Assembly (NCBI RefSeq): GCF_001602375.1
Contig: NZ_BCNY01000015.1
Span: forward strand, 744,001-808,000
Direction: 5' to 3'
DNA from: Methanoculleus horonobensis
Lineage (GTDB): Archaea; Halobacteriota; Methanomicrobia; Methanomicrobiales; Methanoculleaceae
Length of the DNA stretch: 64,000 bases
Shown one piece after another: positions 6,936 to 15,922 of this stretch (positions within the stretch are counted from its first letter, which is position 1; every line of letters begins with the position of its first letter). The notes under the pieces were generated by a model, which was not told the DNA's origin, did not search any database, and was given only the letters and a program-made list of their open reading frames with translations. Both the position numbers and the translations under genes were made by a program.

Positions 6936-9717
6936 ACTCCTGCTCCCAGTAGATATTATTCACCTTATACTCTATCTTTACATCCTTCGGGCTGTCAGGA
7001 ATGCTGAATGCAAGCCCCATAACCGGTACTTCGACCTTTGGTGGTTCAGGGTCAAGCGGATAAATAAGAAGCAGCCCCCGCTGGGGAGACCGGATCTTCC
7101 GGATATATGGGCCGCTCGGATCTGTCAGGTTTGTCGGGTTTGCCGGATCCCCATCTTTCTTTGGGCGAATTTTCCGGTCAGGGTCAGCCTGCATCATCTG
7201 GAGAGCTTCATGGTGTTGTTCCGGGGTAAGATCAATAAATTCATGCTTGGGATCGATAATGTGCCCCTTGGTCAGCGCGTACTTCGAATCTGATGGACTT
7301 GGATCTTTACGCTTGGTGAGGCCAATCTCATGGCCACCAAGGGACAGAGTCCGGGTTGCCGTACTATTGTGGATCAGGGCAACCGTCCAGTGCGTAAGTT
7401 CACCATGGGACGACCGTTTTTGAATGTAATCTTTCAGGAGTCCCGGATTTGCCTTTCTGCAAGCTTCATGTATAATATACTCATTCAGCATCCCAAGGAC
7501 AGCGGGGGTTGGCACATTTTCCCAGCGAAGATGCCTTTTGGTTGAATCAGAGGGGGAGGGACTGCCCAGACTTCGGATAAACTGATCGATCGCATTCAGA
7601 TTATTTCTGAGAGTAACTGGATCTCTGTGGAAGAATACCGTTTCAATAAGGGAATTACCGTAAGATACGTTCATTACCGTCCCGTTCCGCATTTTATTAG
7701 CAGCGGTGATCAGCAGCCCGTCAGGATGTGTCCGGACACGGAGGCCGTAATCGGACGGAGTGCCGTTCAGGGTTGCCATATAGTCGAATTCACTCCGCAA
7801 CTCCTCGGACGCGAGATTGATATGCTGATACCATTCGACCAGATCCCGGGATGTGTAGAGCCGGCAGAGATCGATATAGCCCGGGCGGAAACCAAACCAC
7901 CGCCCCATCTGCATCAGTGTGTCGTACATCTTTGATGCCCGGAGGTAGTAACTGACGCTGAGCCCTTCCAGCGTCAGCCCCCGGGAAAGTTTGTCCCCGC
8001 CGATTGCAATAGCGCTCAGCCCGTCAGGATACTCGTTATAATCTAGGGCATCCTTTGCCGTCCCGTTGATCAGTTTGACCTGGATCCGGGCTGCAGCATC
8101 ATACAGATATGACTGCACCTCATGCCATGTCACTTCGGTTATCAGTGGATCGCTAATCTGCTGCAGAACAGAACATGTCGTCGGAACATAGTCCGAATCC
8201 CAGAGATCCTTCATCTCCCCATAGATCCCCTCCGGGGACAGAGGATCAGTATATTCCAGCTGACGGCGCAACCGATTCAGTTCATCGTTGACCCGTCTCC
8301 CGACCTCTTTCTGAACATTAGTGTACCGGGTTACGTGGACCAGCATTGAGTTATGATTTTTCTGTTCACCGCGGGCTCTCCGGACAGCACATGAGAGGAT
8401 GAAGGATTTTAACGCCTTCTTCAGGGATTCCGGGAGCTTCCCGGGGATGTGATCCTTTCCATGATCATCGGGGATGAACTTCCGGTAGTCATCGATTTTC
8501 CTGATTATCTGAAGATCGCTCCGGCTTTCCGCATCGTTCTCCCCGTTCCGGGAGAACCCGAAGATCTGCGACGGACCGATGTAATTTGGTGGTGGCGGGA
8601 GGTTTATGATGAAATCCCGAGGAAAGAGATCTTCACCGTGGGTCGTGGTCTCCCCCTCCGGGTAGATGAAAATATTGGCAAACGGTGTCGCGGTGTAACC
8701 CACATATGCACTCTTCTCAAAATGGCTCAGGAGAGCGCGTATTTTACCATTTATCGCACTGACGTCGTAATCATCAAGCGGAAGTCCGTTTTCGTCCCGT
8801 GGAATAGTTGTTGTGTTCACCGATGCATTATCCGCTTCATCATCGATGACGAGAAGGGGAATACCGTGTACAATTTTCTTCAGGGTATGGGAGTTTTCGT
8901 GCCCTCTGATATTAACAGCCCAGTTGATAAGATTTGCAAGAACAGATTTGTTCTTCTTGACGACAAGCAGAATGGGATCACTGCCCCCGAGCATTACCCC
9001 GGCCTGGGACGCGATTTTCCGGTTGAAGTCACCCTTATCTGCACTGCTGGTCAGAGAGTGAACTGTGATGAATTCCTCTCCTGGCAGCCTTCCGACACCA
9101 ATCCGGAGATTTTGATGGTCAAAAGCACGATTCAGCTGAGTATCAAATCCGAGGAACCCTTGGTCAAGACGCAGTTGGGTCTGGCTTCGCAGACTCTTGT
9201 GCATACCGGCAAGAACAATAATAAGTCTGTATCCTGCATCGGCCGCTTTACAGATAAGCCCTGTATAATTTGCGGTCTTTCCTGACTGGACGTGCCCGAC
9301 CACCATCCCACGGCGATCCCATGCTCCCTCCCGCTGCGGTTCTTCAAGCCGCTCAAGCACCCGATCGGTGAGATCGTCGAGAGTCATGATGCTCTGCTCG
9401 GAGAATCCTTTCTCCTCCATCAGATAGCGTTCGTACCGCTTCCAGAACTTCCATTCAATCTGGCTTTTTCTGTATGGTAGCCAGACGGTGTGATTCTTCT
9501 TTTCTTCCAGTATAGTTGCCGTGCCCCGCCAGACCTCACACCGGGACTCAATATCTCTGATCAGCCGATCTCTGTCCACAGAGTCCTGTTTCCCTTCTGC
9601 ATGAAGCATCGCAAGGACAAGGTCTGCCTTCTTCTGAATGATTTCCGGGGTAGGACACGGTTCCCCTTTCAGCATAACAAGAACGAGCGAAACCGCCTCA
9701 TCATACGCATCTGCCAT
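6925..9717 (-). CDS. Z1-domain superfamily II helicase-like ATPase
   Basis: This 930-residue protein has a clear superfamily II helicase core. Walker A is GHVQSGKT at 141-148, Walker B is DDEAD at 292-296, and motif III is TATPF at 342-346. The C-terminal motifs GGDKLSRGLT (573-582) and QMGRWFGFRPGY (603-614) are typical of the Z1 domain family. Z1 proteins are fixed partners of GHKL ATPases, DUF4420 nucleases and AIPR proteins in defence loci. The start ATG shares one base with the stop of the upstream GHKL gene, which shows tight coupling. It probably moves along or remodels DNA for the associated nuclease. Confidence 0.88.
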   Translation of the reverse strand: MADAYDEAVSLVLVMLKGEPCPTPEIIQKKADLVLAMLHAEGKQDSVDRDRLIRDIESRCEVWRGTATILEEKKNHTVWLPYRKSQIEWKFWKRYERYLMEEKGFSEQSIMTLDDLTDRVLERLEEPQREGAWDRRGMVVGHVQSGKTANYTGLICKAADAGYRLIIVLAGMHKSLRSQTQLRLDQGFLGFDTQLNRAFDHQNLRIGVGRLPGEEFITVHSLTSSADKGDFNRKIASQAGVMLGGSDPILLVVKKNKSVLANLINWAVNIRGHENSHTLKKIVHGIPLLVIDDEADNASVNTTTIPRDENGLPLDDYDVSAINGKIRALLSHFEKSAYVGYTATPFANIFIYPEGETTTHGEDLFPRDFIINLPPPPNYIGPSQIFGFSRNGENDAESRSDLQIIRKIDDYRKFIPDDHGKDHIPGKLPESLKKALKSFILSCAVRRARGEQKNHNSMLVHVTRYTNVQKEVGRRVNDELNRLRRQLEYTDPLSPEGIYGEMKDLWDSDYVPTTCSVLQQISDPLITEVTWHEVQSYLYDAAARIQVKLINGTAKDALDYNEYPDGLSAIAIGGDKLSRGLTLEGLSVSYYLRASKMYDTLMQMGRWFGFRPGYIDLCRLYTSRDLVEWYQHINLASEELRSEFDYMATLNGTPSDYGLRVRTHPDGLLITAANKMRNGTVMNVSYGNSLIETVFFHRDPVTLRNNLNAIDQFIRSLGSPSPSDSTKRHLRWENVPTPAVLGMLNEYIIHEACRKANPGLLKDYIQKRSSHGELTHWTVALIHNSTATRTLSLGGHEIGLTKRKDPSPSDSKYALTKGHIIDPKHEFIDLTPEQHHEALQMMQADPDRKIRPKKDGDPANPTNLTDPSGPYIRKIRSPQRGLLLIYPLDPEPPKVEVPVMGLAFSIPDSPKDVKIEYKVNNIYWEQEFGS

Positions 9718-11222
9718 TATCTTTCCTCCAGTGATTCGAAAAATGCTGATATATACTCAGGATAATCGCAGAAGGGTTCCATCCGAGCAAGCCTTTTCTC
9801 CGCCTCGGCAGCAGGGACTCCGGAATGTCTCATGGATAACCAGATCTCATTCATTACAGCACGAAGCTCCTCTGACGGACAGCCTTCGAAGGGACGGCGA
9901 AGTTTGTCAGGATTTTCTGTATTGTTTACGATAATTGTCGGGATCGGGACAGTTTCTTCAATCAGTTTCAGCATTGCCTCGATATTTTTCCTGTTATCAG
10001 CAGAGTTGGCGAGGGTGGCGGCAACAAGGGGGTGACTGCGGTTGACAGTGTAGAAGTATGTACCCTCCCTGACATTCGTATTCCACGGAAATACAAAATC
10101 CTCAGCAGCCTGACGCTCAATCACCTTTCCCCGGTGTCGGTACACCGCCGTGGCACGTTCGATCGTCAAACGGGCAATACGTTTGAAGTCTTCGCGGAGG
10201 TGAGCAGGAGGGCGGGCAACGGATTTTCTGACATCAATCTTCCAGTCTTCGTCCATTGTATTGGGGATATCCACGATTATCCGGGCAAGTTTTGTATGCG
10301 CTTCCTTCCGGAATCCGAGGCCGAGCCAGTCCCCGGCAACAATGAGGCGGTTATTACGATAGATGTAAAATCCCTGGCGGGCGTTCCAGCCCCCTGGTCC
10401 GCCTGCGGCCTCATATATCCGGTCGCTCAACTTTGATCGGTAAGGAAGAACAAACGGGCGGACAGTGATTTTTTTTCCTGAATGATTGAGAGGTTCTTCG
10501 GGAAGGAGCTGTGTTGCGGGGTGATTCCTGAGAAACGGATCCCACGGTGAAAGCGGGTGGTTATTGATAAAGATTTTCAGAAAATTCGGGCTCTCAAGGA
10601 ATCGGTGAAATACCATGCCAAGATGACTTTTGACCGTATCAATGTACTCATAAAAGAGGTTCTCACGCCGTGAATCATCCTTCTCAGCCCCTCGGACCAG
10701 ACGATCTATCTGCTCCCATAAAACGATTGTACCACTTTTCCCGGTTTCGAGGGCCGAGAAGATACTGTTACTATCCCGTGGATCCACCTTCTTTAATCGC
10801 CACTCGCCGCACTGGTTTACATAATCGAGATCCCAGATCCGGATAGCCGGTTCGTGTCCAGCGGCTTTCGATCCGACGGAGAGCTTCCGGCACTGTGAAA
10901 ATGATGCGGTCTTCAGACCCAGTCCGAACCGGCCCAGATCGGCCGGGTCGCGGTCTTCCAACGGATTCCTGCTCCCCGGCCGCATAGCGGTAACCAGCCC
11001 GTCCTCGGCCATCCCACAGCCGTCGTCCATAATGGCAATGGTGGACTGCTCTCCATGCCATGAAAACTGAATGTGGATGTTGCGGGCACCTGCGGTAATA
11101 CTGTTATCGACGATATCAGCGATCGATGCCTCAAGGCTGTAACCGAATGACCGTAACGATTCAATCAGCGCGCCAGGATCTGGGTTTACTACATCAAATG
11201 CGTCTGATATGGTGGAATTCAT
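9717..11222 (-). CDS. GHKL ATPase, MutL/MORC-like (Mza-type defence)
   Basis: The 501-residue protein has a GHKL ATP-binding domain at its N-terminus. The N-box lies at 31-44 (EASIADIVDNSITA) with the metal-binding Asn40. The G1 box DDGCG is at 66-70 and the G2 lid GRFGLGLKT at 97-105. A second domain with FYIYRNNRLIV (around 285-295) matches the S5-like transducer of MutL/Hsp90-type ATPases. Bacterial relatives in restriction-like loci have been proposed as ancestors of eukaryotic MORC proteins. The gene sits between the methyltransferase and the Z1 helicase. It may act as an ATP-gated clamp that reports foreign DNA, which is inference. Confidence 0.85.
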   Translation of the reverse strand: MNSTISDAFDVVNPDPGALIESLRSFGYSLEASIADIVDNSITAGARNIHIQFSWHGEQSTIAIMDDGCGMAEDGLVTAMRPGSRNPLEDRDPADLGRFGLGLKTASFSQCRKLSVGSKAAGHEPAIRIWDLDYVNQCGEWRLKKVDPRDSNSIFSALETGKSGTIVLWEQIDRLVRGAEKDDSRRENLFYEYIDTVKSHLGMVFHRFLESPNFLKIFINNHPLSPWDPFLRNHPATQLLPEEPLNHSGKKITVRPFVLPYRSKLSDRIYEAAGGPGGWNARQGFYIYRNNRLIVAGDWLGLGFRKEAHTKLARIIVDIPNTMDEDWKIDVRKSVARPPAHLREDFKRIARLTIERATAVYRHRGKVIERQAAEDFVFPWNTNVREGTYFYTVNRSHPLVAATLANSADNRKNIEAMLKLIEETVPIPTIIVNNTENPDKLRRPFEGCPSEELRAVMNEIWLSMRHSGVPAAEAEKRLARMEPFCDYPEYISAFFESLEER

Positions 11223-11315
11223 GCTAAGTCATTTCCTGGTGGCGCTGATCCGGAAAGGACAGCTCCCGTAATCGGAAATGACATGCAATGAAGATTAAAT
11301 CTTTTGATCCTGATT

Positions 11316-12578
11316 TCAGACTTTGTCGAGCAGGATCTTGATTTCCCGTGCGATCCCCCTGGCCATCAGCGGAGGGACTGCGTTTCCAACCTGGACATAC
11401 TGTGCCGTTCTCGGGCCTTCGAAGAGATAATTGTCAGGGAATGATTGGAGGCGAGCAGCTTCTCGCACCGTAAGGGAGCGTGCCTGCCTGATGTCCGGAT
11501 GGATAAAATAGTGCCCGTCTTTAGAAAGATGAGCAACGACCGCATGGGAAAGCCCATCCCCGTCGACCACTTTGAACCGATCCCGGAACGAGGACCGGTT
11601 TTTATGCGTCTTCAGGTTCTCCGGCAGATCATCATAATGTAGACGTTTGCCTTCTTTCCACATCTGTATCGCAATTCGGTAGATCTCGCGGTCTCTATCG
11701 ATGTGTGTCCGGGCAACATGATGTCGGACAGATTTCTGACCATTGCGAATCTCGTACTTCCGAAGGTATTTACACGGACACCCGAGTTTGTAACTCTGGG
11801 GGCCATCAGTACCCGCTCCGGGTTCGAGCTCAGGAAGATCTTTCAGCACGTTCCATACGTGATACGGGGGTTCATCGCATCCAAATACCGGATACTCAAA
11901 ATCATATTCTTTCTTCCATCCTATGAAGATGATCCGCTTCCGGTTCTGCAGGACACCGAAATCCCGTGCATTCAGTATCTGCGGTTTGGCATTGGTGTAA
12001 TATCCGAGACGATCGATCCTCCGGAGGAAGTCCGAATAAATTTCACCGTTTCTGGCGCTGATGAGGCCTGGGACGTTTTCAAACACAAATATCTCCGGCT
12101 CAAATTCGTTGATGAATCGAAGGTAATGGAGATACAGGTGATTTCGCGGATCGTTCCGCATACTTTCCGGGTCCCTGCCTCTCCCAATCAGGGAGTATGC
12201 CTGACAGGGCGGGCCTCCGATGATCACATCCACATCATCACGGCCAATTTCAGCAAGTCTGCCATAGACCTTTTTTACAATTGAATCCTCGGTCACGCGC
12301 GAAAGTTCACAGTTGATGACTCCGGAATCCGGGATGTCAAGCGATTTACACTCGTCAAGAAATTCATCCCGGGTCGTCTTCTGGTTATAGTAACGATCAT
12401 AGATCTCCTGATGCCCTTTCGCGTGGAGTGCATGATATAGAGTCCGGGTTTCAAGCGTCCGGGCGGCGTGGGTGTTCATTTCGATATGCGAAACGATGTT
12501 GAAGTCATTCCGGAAGAAGCCCTCGGTGAGTCCGCCTGCGCCCGCGAACATATCCAGCACTACATACCGAGATGCCAT
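11316..12578 (-). CDS. C5-cytosine DNA methyltransferase (Dcm type)
   Basis: The roughly 420-residue protein has all main C5-methyltransferase motifs in order: motif I FAGAGGLTEGF at 10-20, the catalytic Cys125 in GGPPCQAYS, the ENV motif FENVPGL near 166-172, and the C-terminal motif VQVGNAVPP. The variable target-recognition region lies at about 230-370; its recognition sequence cannot be predicted by eye. Translation probably starts at MASRYV (12578), because motif I normally begins within a dozen residues of the start. It is the first gene of the defence run. It would mark host DNA for protection, and its product's deamination would create the T:G mismatches addressed by the glycosylase downstream. 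Confidence 0.9.
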   Translation of the reverse strand: MASRYVVLDMFAGAGGLTEGFFRNDFNIVSHIEMNTHAARTLETRTLYHALHAKGHQEIYDRYYNQKTTRDEFLDECKSLDIPDSGVINCELSRVTEDSIVKKVYGRLAEIGRDDVDVIIGGPPCQAYSLIGRGRDPESMRNDPRNHLYLHYLRFINEFEPEIFVFENVPGLISARNGEIYSDFLRRIDRLGYYTNAKPQILNARDFGVLQNRKRIIFIGWKKEYDFEYPVFGCDEPPYHVWNVLKDLPELEPGAGTDGPQSYKLGCPCKYLRKYEIRNGQKSVRHHVARTHIDRDREIYRIAIQMWKEGKRLHYDDLPENLKTHKNRSSFRDRFKVVDGDGLSHAVVAHLSKDGHYFIHPDIRQARSLTVREAARLQSFPDNYLFEGPRTAQYVQVGNAVPPLMARGIAREIKILLDKV

Positions 12579-12740
12579 TGGAACTCTCACCCTATACTCC
12601 TAACCGACCTTATGCTCCGAACCAAACTGAGATTTAGCCTGACAGGTAGTTTTGCCTGGATAAGTGATTAGAGTTTTCATTTTGCATTAAATCCCTGCCG
12701 TGCGGGGTGAAAGTAGAGATCTTGCCATAAACGGCTATAA

Positions 12741-13034
12741 ATGCCCAAATGCACCATCAGCGAGACCCTCTTCCACTGGCAGTCCCAGAGCACCACGTCC
12801 GCGTCGTCACCGACCGGCCGGCGCTACATCGAGCACGAACGGCAGGAGAACCGGGTCCTCCTCTTCGTCCGGGAATACAACAAGGTCGACGGCATCACGC
12901 AACCGTATCTCTCCCTCGGAGCCGTCCGCTACGTCTCCCACGAGGGGAGCCGGCCCATGAGCATCACCTGGAAACTCGACCACCCGATGCCCGCGGGCTT
13001 CTTCCTGAAAGCGAACAAGATGGTGGTCGGCTAG
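12741..13034 (+). pseudogene. DUF3427 C-terminal remnant of a defence helicase
   Basis: The 97-codon frame encodes only the C-terminal part of a DUF3427 domain. ETLFHWQSQSTTS, RYIEH, LLFVRE and a final PMSITWKLDHPMP are recognisable. In intact proteins this domain follows a DEAD-type helicase and nuclease core of several hundred residues, which is absent here. A stop codon lies immediately before the ATG. The piece is therefore probably a dead relic of a second defence gene, placed head-to-head with the methyltransferase gene at the island edge. Expression of the fragment cannot be excluded. Confidence 0.75.
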
Positions 13035-13081
13035 CCCCGTCGAAACCTACTTCGTGGAGAACCGTCAGATCATGAAGGAAT

Positions 13082-13948
13082 GAACTGCTGCCGGCACAGA
13101 AGGAGCGTGCTGCCATTCTGACGAACCCACGCTGCCCGGCCGTCCTGGTTCACGGCTGGCGGAGCCATCCCGGCATCTGGAACCGCCTTGCCCCCGCGCT
13201 CTCGGACGCCGCGGTGCCCTTCTGGAACTTCGACCACACCGCGATGCAGGGCGCCGGAACGGAGACGATCGCCCTTGCTCTCCAGGACTACATCCACACG
13301 AAAAGGGAGGAGACCGGCTACGTTGGCCCGGTCGATGTCGTCTGCCACTCGATGGGGACGTGCATCGCCCGCTACCTCCTCGAAGTTCTCGACGGCGATG
13401 CACGGGAGGAGGACGTCCGGCAGCTCGTCGGGATCGGCCCCCCGAACAACGGCTCGGCCATGGCCGAACTCTTCAACGACCCCGAGCAGGGCTCCGAAGT
13501 GATCCGGCGGCTTATCGGGGTCTTCGTGCCGGAGGACTACGACCCCGGGGAGGACACCATCGTCCAGGAGTTCCGCCCCCGGAGCAGGACGATTGCGGCT
13601 CTCCGCCGCGCCGGAACCCGCGACGACATCGCCTACCGGATCGTCCTCGGCGCGAACCTCACCGCGACCCCGGCGTTCTTCCCGGCGTTCGGCGGGAGAA
13701 CCTGGGAGTTCGCCCCGGATGGCGGGTGGCGGACGACGTATGCCGGCGACGGCATCGTTCCCCACTCCGACTCGCACCTCCCGGGTGCACTGGTGGACGT
13801 CCTCCCTGGAGACCCGGCGAACCTCGCCCGAAACCCGGAGCTCTACTGCCACACCATGCTGCCGAGAAACCCCGAGGTTGTCGCCCGCGTCAGGGACTAC
13901 CTTACTCTCGCTGCAGGGCCTGGCGTGCAGACTCCGCCCAGGCATTGA
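13082..13948 (+). CDS. Alpha/beta-hydrolase (lipase-like), start unresolved
   Basis: The frame encodes a lipase-like alpha/beta hydrolase. The oxyanion-hole motif VLVHGW (about 13132-13149) is followed by the nucleophile elbow VDVVCHSMG with Ser as nucleophile, and a later GDGIVPHSDSH segment likely supplies Asp/His. The first ATG, GTG or TTG in frame is at 13214, downstream of the VLVHGW motif, so a start there would remove an essential part. The frame is open only back to 13076, after a TGA. A short ATG frame at 13072 stops at once. Either a rare start codon is used or the 5' end is damaged. The end overlaps the opposing small gene by 47 bp. Confidence 0.65.
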   Translation, partial: ELLPAQKERAAILTNPRCPAVLVHGWRSHPGIWNRLAPALSDAAVPFWNFDHTAMQGAGTETIALALQDYIHTKREETGYVGPVDVVCHSMGTCIARYLLEVLDGDAREEDVRQLVGIGPPNNGSAMAELFNDPEQGSEVIRRLIGVFVPEDYDPGEDTIVQEFRPRSRTIAALRRAGTRDDIAYRIVLGANLTATPAFFPAFGGRTWEFAPDGGWRTTYAGDGIVPHSDSHLPGALVDVLPGDPANLARNPELYCHTMLPRNPEVVARVRDYLTLAAGPGVQTPPRH

Positions 13949-14192
13949 TCGCCCGTTCGAGATCCTCGCCGGCCTTCCGTGCCGCTTGCTGGATATGGTC
14001 GTGTCCTTCGGGCGTCCCGAAGAGGTGCTGGCCTGTACTCACCACGTTGGTGACCGCCTTCCGGACCGACTCCGATGCCTCCTGCACCCGCTCCTCGATG
14101 GTAGGGACGGCCGATTCCGGTTCCTCCTCCGGTTCGGGGGCGGGGTCGACAACCCACCGCCCCTTTTCAAAGCGACCTTCAGTCTCGCTCAT
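13902..14192 (-). CDS. Small acidic helical protein
   Basis: The 96-residue product begins MSETEGRFEKGRWVV, has an acidic Pro/Glu-rich stretch (residues ~17-30), then a long amphipathic helical region to the end (IEERVQEASESVRKAV and QQAARKAGEDLERAINAW). There is no signal peptide or membrane segment. The helical part resembles small stress-type coiled-coil proteins, but no family can be named. It is convergent with, and overlaps, the lipase-like gene. Its composition and start context suggest a real gene. Confidence 0.55.
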   Translation of the reverse strand: MSETEGRFEKGRWVVDPAPEPEEEPESAVPTIEERVQEASESVRKAVTNVVSTGQHLFGTPEGHDHIQQAARKAGEDLERAINAWAESARQALQRE

Positions 14193-14262
14193 ATGCGTGG
14201 ATGTAGGTTAGCCCTGGATAAAAACCTGGCTTTCTGCACCGCCGTGCTTCCCAGCCGGGGGG

Positions 14263-14874
14263 ATGCGCAGGTTCATTTACCCGGAGGACTACAATGGGTG
14301 TGATATGGTCTGGGTTGCCGCCGTCGAGGCATGCGGGCGAGTTCTCTCACCGGACACCTGCCGGTTCCGGGTTGTACGGGCCGTTGCGCTTGTGCTCCTC
14401 CTCCTCCTGATCGTTCCGCTCATCCTCGGCTCCGCCTTCGGCGTCTCCCCCGCGGCCGTCCTGGCCCTCATCGGATCGACCCTCCTCCTCCAGGCGGCCG
14501 CGGCCATCGTCGGCCTCTCGCTCGGGCTGCACCCGGCGGCCGTCCTTCTCTTCCTGACGTCGGTGGCCGCTGCCGTCCTGGTCGGCATCCTCGAGGTCTG
14601 CGACCTCTTCGCCGGGCGTTCCCGGATGATCCAGGGGCTTTTATCGAAGATCGACACGAAGACCGGGAGTATCGATTACCTGAAACGCTACGGCGCCCTG
14701 ATGTTGATTCCGGTCATCTGGATCCCCGGGATCGCTCTCTATGGAACCCCGGTCGTCGCGTGGATCTTCCAGTACCCGCGGGCGGTCTCCCTCCTCTGCA
14801 TGCTCGCCGGGTGGATGATCGCGATCCTCGCGGTCATGGCGGCGGCGATGGGGCTCGTCCGCCTGGCCTTCTGA
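14263..14874 (+). CDS. COG2426-like small membrane protein (putative exporter)
   Basis: The protein of up to 203 residues has about five hydrophobic segments between residues 40 and 200. The portion YLKRYGALMLIPVIWIPGIA followed by WMIAILAV resembles the COG2426 family, annotated as putative small multidrug export proteins. The start is uncertain: the ATG at 14263 adds a polar leader, and GTG/ATG codons near 14299-14305 would also fit. No transport substrate can be inferred. It stands alone, upstream of the cysteine synthesis genes and on the same strand. Confidence 0.55.
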   Translation: MRRFIYPEDYNGCDMVWVAAVEACGRVLSPDTCRFRVVRAVALVLLLLLIVPLILGSAFGVSPAAVLALIGSTLLLQAAAAIVGLSLGLHPAAVLLFLTSVAAAVLVGILEVCDLFAGRSRMIQGLLSKIDTKTGSIDYLKRYGALMLIPVIWIPGIALYGTPVVAWIFQYPRAVSLLCMLAGWMIAILAVMAAAMGLVRLAF

Positions 14875-14920
14875 GCGGGCCAGGGGGGTAAGGGTTTTAT
14901 CGCCGGTATGCCGATGGGGA

Positions 14921-14953
14921 GCAGGGCGCCTCACCGGGGTGAGGTCCCCCTGC
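14921..14953 (+). promoter_or_regulatory. Two-tier inverted repeat upstream of cysK
   Basis: An outer stem GCAGGG/CCCTGC (14921-14926 with 14948-14953) encloses a perfect inner stem CCTCACC/GGTGAGG (14929-14935 with 14938-14944). It ends 28 bases before the cysK start codon. It could fold in the leader RNA or be a DNA operator for the cysteine genes. No known riboswitch consensus was recognised. Confidence 0.4.
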
Positions 14954-14981
14954 CGGCGCAAAATGACGGGGATGTGAAGAG

Positions 14982-15908
14982 ATGGGGCGGGTGTATCGGG
15001 ATATAACATGGACGGTCGGCAACACTCCGCTCGTCAGGCTGAACCGGATCACGGAGGGCGCTCCGTCCACCGTGGTTGCCAAACTCGAGTCGTTCAACCC
15101 GATGGGGAGCGTGAAGGACCGGATTGCCGTCGCGATGATCGAGGCCGCCGAACGGGACGGAACGATCCGGGAAGGGACGGTGATCGTCGAGCCCACCAGC
15201 GGGAACACCGGGATCGGGCTCGCGTCGGTCTGCGCCGCCCGGGGATATCGGCTCAGGCTCGTGATGCCCGAGACGATGAGCGTCGAGCGGCAGAAGACGC
15301 TCCGCGCCCTCGGGGCCGATCTGATCCTGACACCGGGCGCCGGGGGGATGGCCGGGGCGGTCCGCCGGGCGGCCGAGATCGCCGCAGAAGACCCGGGCGC
15401 CTTTTTCATCCCCCAGCAGTTCGAGAACCCGGCCAACCCCGCCATACACCGGATGACGACCGCCGAGGAGATCTGGCGCGACACCGACGGAGAGGCGGAT
15501 GTCCTGGTCGCGGGTGTCGGAACCGGCGGGACGATCACGGGGATCGCGGAGGCGTTGAAAGCCCGGAAGCCCTCCTTTAAGGCAATCGCCGTCGAACCCG
15601 CCGAGTCCCCGGTCATCTCCGGGGGGAAGCCCGGGCCGCACCGGATCCAGGGGATCGGGGCCGGGTTCGTGCCGCGGATCTACCGGCCGGACCTGATCGA
15701 CGAGGTCGTCCGGGTCACATCGGAGGAGGCGTTCGCCATGACACGCAGGCTTGCCCGCGAGGAGGGCGTCCTCGCCGGGATATCGTCCGGTGCGGCGGCA
15801 CACGCTGCCTGCGAGGTCGCACACCGGCCGGAGTTCGAGGGGAAACTGATCGTCGTGATCCTCCCGGATACCGGCGAGCGTTACCTCTCCACCGGCCTCT
15901 TCGACTGA
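14982..15908 (+). CDS. cysK: Cysteine synthase (O-acetylserine sulfhydrylase)
   Basis: The 308-residue protein is a fold-type II PLP enzyme that makes cysteine from O-acetylserine and sulfide in the cytosol. The PLP lysine is Lys45 in [11 protein letters not shown]. The substrate loop PTSGNTG lies near 71-77 and the phosphate-binding loop [10 protein letters not shown] near 178-187. The length matches CysK. It is followed 14 bp later by a serine acetyltransferase fusion that makes its substrate, so the pair forms a complete serine-to-cysteine operon. Such a pathway is not universal among methanogens, many of which use Sep-tRNA, so bacterial origin is possible. Confidence 0.93.
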   Translation: MGRVYRDITWTVGNTPLVRLNRITEGAPSTVVAKLESFNPMGSVKDRIAVAMIEAAERDGTIREGTVIVEPTSGNTGIGLASVCAARGYRLRLVMPETMSVERQKTLRALGADLILTPGAGGMAGAVRRAAEIAAEDPGAFFIPQQFENPANPAIHRMTTAEEIWRDTDGEADVLVAGVGTGGTITGIAEALKARKPSFKAIAVEPAESPVISGGKPGPHRIQGIGAGFVPRIYRPDLIDEVVRVTSEEAFAMTRRLAREEGVLAGISSGAAAHAACEVAHRPEFEGKLIVVILPDTGERYLSTGLFD

Positions 15909-15922
15909 ACAGAGGTGTAAGG

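Noticed and set aside
11703-12284. Plus-strand frame of 193 codons antisense to the methyltransferase
   Set aside because: No domain; the opposite strand carries all C5-methyltransferase motifs.
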